Source of the DNA: Alphaproteobacteria bacterium
GTDB taxonomy: Bacteria > Pseudomonadota > Alphaproteobacteria > UBA3830
Assembly: GCA_017649895.1 (NCBI GenBank)
Contig: JAGCFW010000003.1
Location: 124,001-188,000 of the forward strand
Direction: 5' to 3'
DNA length: 64,000 nucleotides
Notes under the pieces: generated by a model
The model's input: only the letters and a program-made list of their open reading frames with translations
What the model was told of the DNA's origin: nothing
Database searches by the model: none
In this document: in pieces, positions 37,792 through 45,734 of the stretch
Layout of the letters: each line of letters starts with the position of its first letter
How positions within the stretch are numbered: position 1 is the first letter of the stretch
Translations under genes and position numbers: made by a program

Positions 37792-40602
37792 TTGAATTTG
37801 AAGAAAAACGTCATCAAATCTGAAGACCAGCTTTCGCTATTAGATTGTGATTTCAGTGGTGACGTTGATTCAAATTTTCAATCAAAAAAAAACTCTTCTG
37901 ATTTAGAAAAAATTTCATTGAAAGAGGAATCTATCAACGAAAAATCCAAATCGGAAAAGGTTTCGGTTGACCAAACCGTCGTTCCCAATCCCTGCGAAAC
38001 AAAATCAAACCGTGAAGAAAATTCCGAAAAAAAGAAGCTGGCGATTTTGGTAGACGGATCGAATTTTATCTATCGAGCATTTTATGCGTTACCGCAGCTA
38101 ACCTCTCCCGACGGCAACCCTGTTGGTGCAGTATATGGATTTTGTTCGATGCTTATTTCGCTTCTCGGAAAGCACGAATCTGATTTATTTTGTGTTGCGC
38201 TCGATGCCGGACGCGATACTTTTCGCAAAGAAATTTACCCCGAATATAAAAACAATAGGGACGAAACACCGGCCGATTTAAAATCGCAATTTCCGATTTT
38301 GATCGAAGCGTGCCGTGCTTTCGGAGTTCCCGTAATCGAGACAGTCGGATATGAAGCTGATGACATCATCGCAACGATCGCAACGAAATTATCTCAGCAA
38401 AATTATGAAGTCCGAATCATAGCTTCCGATAAAGACTTGATGCAGCTGATCGATGAAAATATTTATTTATTCGATCCCATGAAATCAAAGGTCATAAAAG
38501 AAAAAGAAGTTTTGGAAAAATACGGAGTGGCGCCGTATCAAATGGTGTCGCTGCAGGCATTGATGGGAGACTCCACCGATAATATTCCGGGAATCCAAGG
38601 TGTAGGTCCGAAAACTGCGGCGAAGTTGCTCAACCAATTTCAGTCGCTGAAAAACATATATAATGAAATCGAAAATGTAACTCCGCCAAAACTAAAAGAA
38701 AAATTGATTAACCAAAAAGACATGGTGGAGATTTCCGAAAAGTTGGTAACTCTTTGCAGAAATGTCCCCATAGATAAAGACTTTTCGAATTTCAAAATAA
38801 ATCTTAATCCGGAAGAAACAAAAAATTTTCTGGACAAATACAAATTCAATTCGCTGGTAAAAAGGTTCGAGAAACAAACCAATCAAATCGAAAAAAGACA
38901 GCGTCGATATCTCAATTTTTCAAAATTAAATGATCTTAAAAATTTCTTAGAAATGAGCCGCGCAAAAAAATTCAGTATTTTTTTCACCACTTGTTTCAAC
39001 CAAAGCGAGATTTTGGTCATCTGCACAGAATCTCATGTCGTCAGCTGTTTTTTTGTTCGAGATGACGGCGAAGAAAATTTATTTACCGAAAAAAATATTC
39101 TTAGTTATGGTGATATTCAAAAAGTTCTGGATCCGTATTTGAAAAACGAATCGATAGAAAAAATCGGGTTACGAGGAGCTCTCAGATTATTCCCAAACAT
39201 GAGGTCATTTAATGATATCGGTGCGATGGGATATTTGCTTCATGGAGTCATTGGAAACAAAATTTCCGACCTGTTTCCGGAAAATGATTCCTATATTTGT
39301 AAGTTCAATTTTTCCGAAATTTGTAACGTGGAACAATGCTGCCTGTTGGCGTCTCTCATGTTTGATGAATTTGAAAATTTTCGAACGGAATTAATCCGAA
39401 ATAATTTAATGGATGTATACCAGAAAATTGATATGCCTTTAATTCCTATCCTGAATAAAATGGAGGAAAAAGGAATTTTAGTTTCGAAGGAAAAGCTTCA
39501 AAATTTTGCGGAGGAATTAAAAGAAAAAATCAAAGATATTGAAACAAAATTATTTTCAATCTCGGGACAGGAATTTAATCCGGCGTCGGGAAAACAGTTA
39601 TCAAAATTGCTGTTCGATGAATTAAAAATTCCGAAACCTTCAAAAAAAAATTCGCTGGATATTGAAAGTTTAGAAGAGTTGTATGATTACGGCCCAATCC
39701 CGAAATTGGTAGTTCAATGGAGAAAGTTGTCCAAGCTGCTTTCCACTTACACTTATTCACTTTGTGATCTGTTGAACAAAAAAGACAATAGACTTCACTC
39801 TCGATTTAATGTAACAGCAACTTCGACGGGTCGACTTTCTTCATCGAATCCGAATTTGCAAAATATTCCGCATCGAACCGAACAGGGAAGAAAAATTCGA
39901 TCTGCTTTCGTCAGTCCGCAGGGCAGCAAATTAGTTTCGTTTGATTATTCTCAAATCGAATTGCGAGTACTGGCTCATATGGCGGATATAAAATTTTTGA
40001 AAGACGCATTTTTGAAAAATTTGGACATCCACCAAGCAACCGCGTCACAAATTTTCGATGTGAATTTGGAAAACGTTACTCCGGAAATGCGCGCTCGAGC
40101 AAAAACAGTTAACTTTGGAATTATCTACGGCATGTCGCATTTCAGATTAGCGAAAAATTTAAATATTTCGAATTCCGAAGCGAGAGATTATATAAAAAAT
40201 TATTTTCGGAGATTCCCTGAATTTGAAAAATTCCACGATAATGTTCTGAAATTTGCACGAAAAAATGGATATGTCGAAACCTTAATCGGACGCAGATGTT
40301 TTTCGAAAGAAATCAATTCAAAAAATCCTATGTTGAGACAGTTCGGAGAAAGGCAAGCGTTCAACGCGATTATTCAGGGAACCGCTGCAGACATTGTAAA
40401 AATTGCGATGATAAAAGTTTCGAAACATCTCAAAGATTTCCAGTCTTCGATGATAATTCAAATTCACGACGAACTGGTTTTCGAAACGCCAAATGAATTT
40501 GTGGGAAAAAGCATTCCTGTAATAAAAGAAATCATGGAAGACGCATACCGTTTATCGGTACCGTTAATTGTCGAATCAAAATTCGACGATTATTTAAAAT
40601 GA
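37792..40602 (+). CDS. polA: DNA polymerase I with inactive proofreading domain
   Basis: A 936-residue enzyme. Residues about 82-370 form the 5' to 3' exonuclease (LAILVDGSNFIYRAFYALP, YEADDIIATIA, MGDSTDNIPGIQGVGPKTA). Residues about 590-936 form the polymerase with motif A SFDYSQIELRVLAHMA, motif B RARAKTVNFGIIYGMS and motif C QIHDELV. The 3' to 5' exonuclease region between is degenerate: the DxE metal motif reads TTC at 399-401, and the later Asp positions are also lost. No ATG is near the start: TTG at 37792 (or 37798) follows AGAGGA and adds an N-terminal charged extension of about 80 residues. Confidence 0.94.
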   Translation: MNLKKNVIKSEDQLSLLDCDFSGDVDSNFQSKKNSSDLEKISLKEESINEKSKSEKVSVDQTVVPNPCETKSNREENSEKKKLAILVDGSNFIYRAFYALPQLTSPDGNPVGAVYGFCSMLISLLGKHESDLFCVALDAGRDTFRKEIYPEYKNNRDETPADLKSQFPILIEACRAFGVPVIETVGYEADDIIATIATKLSQQNYEVRIIASDKDLMQLIDENIYLFDPMKSKVIKEKEVLEKYGVAPYQMVSLQALMGDSTDNIPGIQGVGPKTAAKLLNQFQSLKNIYNEIENVTPPKLKEKLINQKDMVEISEKLVTLCRNVPIDKDFSNFKINLNPEETKNFLDKYKFNSLVKRFEKQTNQIEKRQRRYLNFSKLNDLKNFLEMSRAKKFSIFFTTCFNQSEILVICTESHVVSCFFVRDDGEENLFTEKNILSYGDIQKVLDPYLKNESIEKIGLRGALRLFPNMRSFNDIGAMGYLLHGVIGNKISDLFPENDSYICKFNFSEICNVEQCCLLASLMFDEFENFRTELIRNNLMDVYQKIDMPLIPILNKMEEKGILVSKEKLQNFAEELKEKIKDIETKLFSISGQEFNPASGKQLSKLLFDELKIPKPSKKNSLDIESLEELYDYGPIPKLVVQWRKLSKLLSTYTYSLCDLLNKKDNRLHSRFNVTATSTGRLSSSNPNLQNIPHRTEQGRKIRSAFVSPQGSKLVSFDYSQIELRVLAHMADIKFLKDAFLKNLDIHQATASQIFDVNLENVTPEMRARAKTVNFGIIYGMSHFRLAKNLNISNSEARDYIKNYFRRFPEFEKFHDNVLKFARKNGYVETLIGRRCFSKEINSKNPMLRQFGERQAFNAIIQGTAADIVKIAMIKVSKHLKDFQSSMIIQIHDELVFETPNEFVGKSIPVIKEIMEDAYRLSVPLIVESKFDDYLK

Positions 40603-41480
40603 TTTTCAAAAAAATTTCCGATTTCGCTTTTGAAGCTAGCTAAATCTTCGGGATCGACGATATCAGCATCGAATTCATCATGAAATTTGAACTCCTCGTT
40701 CACCGCAAGAATTTGTTTCCTGTTAAAACAACATTTCAGCTTTCTAAAAGTCATCCCCATCATATAATCAACCGGAAACATGCTATAAAAATCGGAGAAA
40801 AATTTTCTCAAATTGGTTTTTCGCAAATTTATAACATAAGCATGCATACCAATGCGAAACAGTCGAGCTTTTCGGAATCTATCTCGACATCCTAAAAATG
40901 CAATATCAAAATCTTGAGGAATCCTTCGTAAAAACATTTTTAATTTCGTTCGGAAAAAGGGCTTCAGCACGACGTCATCCTCAAAAACTAAAATTTTATC
41001 ATAAGCATTTTTATAGCACTGATTCCATAATGCAAGATGGCTGAAAAAACACCCGATATCATTTTCCCGAAAATATTTTTTATACAATCGTAACTTAGTA
41101 TTCGGATAACGAAGACATTCAGCTATATATTTTTTCATATCACTTTGATCTTCAATAAATGAAGAAACCGTCATCCTTCTTGGCTCACTATCCAAAACGG
41201 GTTCATCTTCGCCAACCGAAATTTCTCGCCAATCAACCGCGCTAAATCTCGAATAATTATCCAACTGAGAATCAAAAAAACTCAACCGATCTTTCGCGCT
41301 ATCCAAATTAATTACAAAAATCGGAACCTCTTCATTTGGAGTCAGAGTTTTATCAATGTATCGACATAACGAATCAAGGAAATAAGAAAGGAAAACAGCA
41401 AATAAGGTCACGCCAGATATCCGAAGAACTGTACTTCCCAAACTTTCAAACCGTTCTTCAATTAACTTCAGCCCACGCAA
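40590..41480 (-). CDS. Membrane-anchored family-25 glycosyltransferase
   Basis: A 296-residue protein starting with TTG behind GGAGAG. An N-terminal hydrophobic segment (about residues 22-40, GVTLFAVFLSYFL) precedes a GT25 domain: PIFVINLDSAKDRLSFF, NDIGCFFSHLALW and the metal/nucleotide motif ILVFEDDVVL. It probably adds a sugar to lipooligosaccharide or another surface glycan. It is the last gene of the operon that begins with iscS, and its 3' end overlaps polA by 13 bp in the convergent direction. It differs clearly from the GT25 at 29420. Confidence 0.8.
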   Translation of the reverse strand: MRGLKLIEERFESLGSTVLRISGVTLFAVFLSYFLDSLCRYIDKTLTPNEEVPIFVINLDSAKDRLSFFDSQLDNYSRFSAVDWREISVGEDEPVLDSEPRRMTVSSFIEDQSDMKKYIAECLRYPNTKLRLYKKYFRENDIGCFFSHLALWNQCYKNAYDKILVFEDDVVLKPFFRTKLKMFLRRIPQDFDIAFLGCRDRFRKARLFRIGMHAYVINLRKTNLRKFFSDFYSMFPVDYMMGMTFRKLKCCFNRKQILAVNEEFKFHDEFDADIVDPEDLASFKSEIGNFFENHFK

Positions 41481-41519
41481 ATTAACTCTCCATAAAAACG
41501 ACTCACAAAGAATGATTGT

Positions 41520-41657
41520 TCACATCAATAGCCAACCATTCAAATGCCCAACACCGTGCTGACCCTTGGCAACGCGATACCCATCCTCGAACAATTCTAC
41601 AACATATTGATTGGAATTTTTAATAATTTTTGATTTACATCTAGACCAACATTTCAC
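41520..41657 (-). CDS. 45-residue protein overlapping the rsm22 stop
   Basis: A short frame starting with GTG inside the rsm22 stop codon (GTGA) and preceded by GGGGGGA, an unusually strong ribosome-binding site. The product begins MKCWSRCKSKIIKNSNQYVV and continues ELFEDGYRVAKGQHGVGHLN; two Cys near the start and a compact beta-like composition. It lies between rsm22 and the GT25 gene in the same direction. No family recognised. Confidence 0.45.
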   Translation of the reverse strand: MKCWSRCKSKIIKNSNQYVVELFEDGYRVAKGQHGVGHLNGWLLM

Positions 41658-42553
41658 AATTGATCCCCCCACTGTAATTTTTTGCTTGCTTTATCCGTCC
41701 GCACAACTCGCCGAATTCCATCGCTTGTACACACGTCAAAAATCGTATGCCCGGACTTTTTTATCGGTCTTTTTATGACAGTATTATTTTCAAAAAAACC
41801 AGTTTCTTTCTTCGAAAAAATTACATAACAAAATTTCTCATCCTCGTAAGGCAAAGCGGCATTTTTTAACTTCGCATGGTGCTTTGTTCTCGGCAATCGA
41901 ATCGAAAAATGGCACCAATCTTCGCCTGATAATTTACAATCCTGAGTTGCACAAGGCATAAGCGGATACCAATCCAACTCCGCTGCGATTTTTTTTGCCT
42001 CGAGAATACTTTTGTAACCACTTGGAGTGCCCGGTTCCAAAATAAAAACATATTTTTCGGACAAGTCGAACATTTTTTTCAGAGCTAAAATTTTATCTTT
42101 TATTTCATTTATGAAATAGGAAGCAAAAACGGCATGATAACTGGTTTCTGCTTGAAATTTCCGAAAATCCTCTGAATAAATTTTCGAATTATCGCCATTT
42201 AATTTTCTGAAAACTTTTCGCATCGATTCAGACTTTTCCAAAGCCTCGTAACTTACTTTACTATCCCGAAGAGCAATTTTTAAAGCACCTACTCCGGCGC
42301 CCACATCCAAAACATTCGAAAAATTTCTCCCAGTATTTTTGAATCTTTCCAGAACATATTTTATTACACCGTAGGTTGCAGGCATCCTTCCTTGCGCATA
42401 GGCAACTGCCTGAGAAAAATCCAGCTCTCTGTAATTCTGATTTCGATAATTTTCGGAAAGTTCAGAATATGCCCGAGCCCCGTTTCTATTCAATCCATAA
42501 GTTTCGGATAACTCGTCAAGACTGTACAAAATATCATTCGGTAAATCGAACAT
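41654..42553 (-). CDS. Rsm22-type rRNA methyltransferase-like protein
   Basis: A 299-residue protein with a class I methyltransferase fold (SAM loop VLDVGAGVGALKIAL at 81-95, EPGTPSGY at 173-180). It matches the Rsm22/METTL17 family of small-subunit ribosome assembly factors found in alphaproteobacteria and mitochondria, including CATQDC, EDWCHF and YEDEKF. Four cysteines (201, 206, 214 and 275, the last in FDVCTSDG) sit where mitochondrial members hold a 4Fe-4S cluster. It starts 4 nt after fdx in the isc operon, which fits an Fe-S protein. Whether it methylates rRNA is not known. Confidence 0.85.
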   Translation of the reverse strand: MFDLPNDILYSLDELSETYGLNRNGARAYSELSENYRNQNYRELDFSQAVAYAQGRMPATYGVIKYVLERFKNTGRNFSNVLDVGAGVGALKIALRDSKVSYEALEKSESMRKVFRKLNGDNSKIYSEDFRKFQAETSYHAVFASYFINEIKDKILALKKMFDLSEKYVFILEPGTPSGYKSILEAKKIAAELDWYPLMPCATQDCKLSGEDWCHFSIRLPRTKHHAKLKNAALPYEDEKFCYVIFSKKETGFFENNTVIKRPIKKSGHTIFDVCTSDGIRRVVRTDKASKKLQWGDQL

Positions 42554-42557
42554 GCAA

Positions 42558-42857
42558 TCAAACTAATTTTACGATTAACCCATCTAAACTCGAACTCAAA
42601 ACCACTTGACATGCCAAGCGAGAATTCATACCGACTCCGGAAACCCTGTCCAGCGTATCGTCTTCTTTTTCGGAAATTTCCGGCAACTCATTCAATAAAT
42701 TTTCGATCTTCACATGGCATCCGCCGCACACTCCGAACCCCTCGCAATTGCTATTGAGTTTTATTCCGTTTTCCTCGGCGACTTGTAACACTGTTTGGCA
42801 TTCTTTGAAACCAACAATTTTTTTCGTTCCGTCTTTCAACACAAATGTGACATTCAT
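42558..42857 (-). CDS. fdx: [2Fe-2S] ferredoxin of the ISC system
   Basis: A 99-residue adrenodoxin-type ferredoxin. The cluster ligands are visible: NCEGFGVCGGCHV (Cys-x5-Cys-x2-Cys) and RLACQVV. It donates electrons to IscS/IscU for cluster assembly. Gene order hscB-hscA-fdx is the standard proteobacterial one. It ends 4 nt before rsm22. Confidence 0.95.
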   Translation of the reverse strand: MNVTFVLKDGTKKIVGFKECQTVLQVAEENGIKLNSNCEGFGVCGGCHVKIENLLNELPEISEKEDDTLDRVSGVGMNSRLACQVVLSSSLDGLIVKLV

Positions 42858-42859
42858 GG

Positions 42860-44554
42860 CTACGCTCCCCGTATGTCCCGTAATTTTTTTCCGCTGAGAT
42901 GATTGTTTATAATTTCGTCCAAAAATCTTCCAAAAATATTTTCCAACTCATTTTTTATCGGAATAACTTCTTGAAATTTCTCTTCGAATAAAACCGATTC
43001 CAGCTTCAAAATTTTTTCTGAAGCGATTTTCCGGAAGTCCTCGGGAATTTCTTTAATTATCGATTTCCAAAATCTGATTGATCTTTCGGTTTCAATTTTT
43101 ATTGCGATATTGTTCGCTTTAATTTGATCGCTTTCTTTTTCTTTGAAAGCTTTTTCCAAAATTTCCATCATATCTTCATCAGATAATCCGGCCGAAGATT
43201 CAACGATAACTTCCTGACTGACACCCGTGCTTTTTTCATAAGCTTTCACATCCAAAAGGCCATTCACATCTATCGAAAATTCGACAATAACGCGAGCGAG
43301 TCCGGCAGGCAGTGCGGAAATACCTTTCAGCTCAAAATCTGCAAGAGTTCGGCATTCATCCGCCAGCGGACGCTCTCCCTGCAAAACGCGAAACTTCATC
43401 CCCGTTTGATTATCTTGGTATGTGGTATATTCCCTCCGCTCGATTATCGGAATCGGAGTATTGCGATGAATAACTTTGTCAACACCGCCACCGAAAGTCT
43501 CGATTCCCAGGGTCAGTGGAACAACATCAATCAGCAACATTCCGTCCTTTTCGACAATCGAATTCGCTTGGATCGCCGCGCCAAAAGAAACCGCTTTTTC
43601 AGGACTGATATCATCGAAAATTTTTGTTTTGAAATTTTCCGCAACAAAATTTTTTATAAAATCGAGCTTGGTCATCCCTCCAACCAAAACAATCCCGTCG
43701 AGATCTTCCGAAGAAATTTCCGCATCTTCTAAAACCTGGGAAGAAATCAAAAAAGTCCTCGCAAATATTTCCTTCAGATATTTTTTTGCATTCTCGCGAG
43801 TCAATTCAAATTTGTAAATTTTATCCCGAACCGCAAAATCTTTTTTCACCAATTCTTGATCGCTTAAATTTTCTTTCAAAAATTTTGCAACTCGCTTTCC
43901 CAACATTTTTTCATTAAGTGTCGGATCCGCAATACCATTTCTTCGGAAATTGTCCTCGAGAATTTTTTCATCTGCATCGTCGCCGCCCAGATTATTATCC
44001 CCGCCTGTCGCCAAAACCTGAAAAATTCCATCAGACAACCTCAATACGGAAAAGTCGAAAGTTCCGCCACCTAAATCGTAAACTGCGAAAATTCCATTTT
44101 TCCTTTTGTCTAAACCGAAAGCGATTGCCGCTGCCGTCGGCTCGTTAATTAAACGCAAAATTTTTATCCCGGCGATCGACGCCGCCTGTTTTGTCGCGGT
44201 TCTTTGCGCATCGGAAAAATGAGCAGGAACGGTAATCACCGCTGCGTCAATCTTCTTTCCCAGCTTCATTTCCGCCGACATTTTTATGTACGAAAGAATA
44301 TCTGCAGAAATTTCCGCCGGACTGTAACCAAAAATTTTTTCATTACTTCCCATACAACGTTTTACAGAAAAAATTGTGTTCGCACTGTCTGCCCTGTAAA
44401 TCGCTTCACTGCCGACAATCGGACGATCCTCTGAATAATTCACCACCGACGGAACCGTCACACCACCGTCTATTTGAATCGCTTCCGGCATACCATCCTT
44501 CAGGTACGATATGACCGAAGCGGTCGTCCCCAAATCAATTCCTACCGTAAACAT
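42860..44554 (-). CDS. hscA: Hsp70 chaperone HscA for Fe-S proteins
   Basis: A 564-residue DnaK-type ATPase dedicated to IscU. The ATPase domain has VGIDLGTTASVISYL, the phosphate loop VYDLGGGTFDFSVL and VLVGGMTKLDFIK; the substrate domain follows (about 360-510). It is about 50 residues shorter than E. coli HscA (616), mostly in the ATPase subdomain loops and the lid. It is expected to bind the LPPVK motif of IscU, which is intact here (residues 99-103 of IscU). Its start overlaps hscB by 20 nt. Confidence 0.93.
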   Translation of the reverse strand: MFTVGIDLGTTASVISYLKDGMPEAIQIDGGVTVPSVVNYSEDRPIVGSEAIYRADSANTIFSVKRCMGSNEKIFGYSPAEISADILSYIKMSAEMKLGKKIDAAVITVPAHFSDAQRTATKQAASIAGIKILRLINEPTAAAIAFGLDKRKNGIFAVYDLGGGTFDFSVLRLSDGIFQVLATGGDNNLGGDDADEKILEDNFRRNGIADPTLNEKMLGKRVAKFLKENLSDQELVKKDFAVRDKIYKFELTRENAKKYLKEIFARTFLISSQVLEDAEISSEDLDGIVLVGGMTKLDFIKNFVAENFKTKIFDDISPEKAVSFGAAIQANSIVEKDGMLLIDVVPLTLGIETFGGGVDKVIHRNTPIPIIERREYTTYQDNQTGMKFRVLQGERPLADECRTLADFELKGISALPAGLARVIVEFSIDVNGLLDVKAYEKSTGVSQEVIVESSAGLSDEDMMEILEKAFKEKESDQIKANNIAIKIETERSIRFWKSIIKEIPEDFRKIASEKILKLESVLFEEKFQEVIPIKNELENIFGRFLDEIINNHLSGKKLRDIRGA

Positions 44555-44972
44555 CTGCTCTTTCTTTTTCTAAAAATGAATTCAAAAATTTTAACTCACT
44601 GAAGATTTCGGAAAATTTTTCCAAATCACCCTCATTTTCTTTCAACATCGAAACCTGTTCTTTTATCTTCTTTTTGATCTGATTTTGAAACGCGATCTTA
44701 TCCTCATCATTTTCCAACGCCGCATACTTTTCTCGCATTTCGAACATCTTTACGGACAACTCCGCTGACATCGTTTCCGTGGAAACATTTTTCAGATTTA
44801 AAAAATATTCCGCCCTTCTAATGTCATTTTTCAGGACGTTGTAAGCCTCGTTCAATAACCCCGAATCAACTGAATTTTCCGAACTCCGCTGCAGAGAAAA
44901 ATAATTCCGCGTCAGTAAATCGGTATCAATATTGTATGCAATAGGATGTTTCAAAATCTCAAAATAACTCAT
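44535..44972 (-). CDS. hscB: HscB-like co-chaperone lacking the HPD motif
   Basis: A 145-residue J-type co-chaperone of HscA, recognised by position and by YFEILKHP, YFSLQR and LNEAYNVLKNDIRRAEYFLNL. E. coli HscB has about 171 residues with HPD after the LQRQY helix; here that place reads QRSSENSVDSG (residues 29-37), with a deletion of about 17 residues. HPD is what stimulates Hsp70 ATPase, so this protein should be unable to do so in the normal way. The C-terminal IscU-binding helices remain. It lies between iscA and hscA, overlapping the latter. The frame is intact. Confidence 0.82.
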   Translation of the reverse strand: MSYFEILKHPIAYNIDTDLLTRNYFSLQRSSENSVDSGLLNEAYNVLKNDIRRAEYFLNLKNVSTETMSAELSVKMFEMREKYAALENDEDKIAFQNQIKKKIKEQVSMLKENEGDLEKFSEIFSELKFLNSFLEKERADVYGRN

Positions 44973-44973
44973 C

Positions 44974-45336
44974 TTACGAGCAACAATTTCCGCTACAACA
45001 TGGAGATGAATCTACGCTGAAAGATTTTCCGCAACCACATTTCGTTTTCGCGTTTGGATTTTGAAAAACCAAACTGCCCCCCATCGGATTTTTTACGTAA
45101 TCCACGGTCATCCCGGAGATAAACATTACAGCTTTCGGCGCGACAAAAATTTTTACACCATCTTCTTCGACCAAAAGATCTTCATTCTTTTGTTCGTTCA
45201 CGAAATTCAACTCATATGTCATGCCACTACATCCACCGGAAACAATATCAATCCTCATGCCCAGACATTTTTCTTCAGCAATCGATCTCTTCAAAAAATC
45301 TAGTGCATTCACCGTGAAACTTATTATTTTTTGCAT
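44974..45336 (-). CDS. iscA: Iron-sulfur assembly protein IscA
   Basis: A 120-residue A-type carrier that moves clusters to client proteins. The three ligand cysteines are visible in SGGCSGMTYEL and KTKCGCGKSFSV. After the usual end there is an extra cysteine-rich tail (SSPCCSGNCCS) not found in E. coli IscA, which could bind another metal. The start overlaps the iscU end by 13 nt and the stop is 1 nt from hscB, so translation is tightly coupled. Confidence 0.93.
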   Translation of the reverse strand: MQKIISFTVNALDFLKRSIAEEKCLGMRIDIVSGGCSGMTYELNFVNEQKNEDLLVEEDGVKIFVAPKAVMFISGMTVDYVKNPMGGSLVFQNPNAKTKCGCGKSFSVDSSPCCSGNCCS

Positions 45337-45722
45337 GTCCCCTCTCCTTTCTTGGATAGATAATTTTCAATTGCCTTCTCAATAGCTTCCTCCGCCAGAA
45401 CTGAACAGTGAGCTTTCACCGGAGGCAGCGACAAATATTCCGCGACATCCTGATTTTTTATTTTTTTCGCCTCATCCAGAGTTTTACCCTGAACCCAATC
45501 GGTAATCAATGCGCTCGATGCGATCGCCGCGCCACATCCGAAAGTTTTAAACTTCGCGTCGGCAATCTTTCCTTCGTCGTCGACCTTAATTTGCAACTTT
45601 ATGACATCACCGCAACTCGGAGCACCTACAACCGAAGTTCCGACATTTTCATCTTTCTCATCCAAACTTCCGACATTTTTCGGATTCGAATAAAGCTCCA
45701 TCAATTTCTCTGAATACTTCAC
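45324..45722 (-). CDS. iscU: Fe-S cluster scaffold IscU
   Basis: A 132-residue scaffold on which IscS-derived sulfur and iron form a 2Fe-2S cluster. The ligands Cys37 (in GAPSCGDV), Cys63 (FGCGAA) and Cys106 (KAHCSVLA) are present, and the HscA-recognition motif LPPVK is at 99-103. The C-terminal GEGTCKK adds one more cysteine. Gene order iscS-iscU-iscA is normal. Confidence 0.96.
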   Translation of the reverse strand: MKYSEKLMELYSNPKNVGSLDEKDENVGTSVVGAPSCGDVIKLQIKVDDEGKIADAKFKTFGCGAAIASSALITDWVQGKTLDEAKKIKNQDVAEYLSLPPVKAHCSVLAEEAIEKAIENYLSKKGEGTCKK

Positions 45723-45734
45723 AATTTTCTCCCT

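Noticed and set aside
42860-44554. HscA as a truncated pseudogene because it is about 50 residues short
   Set aside because: The frame is intact and all ATPase and substrate-domain motifs are present; the shorter length is spread over loops and the lid.
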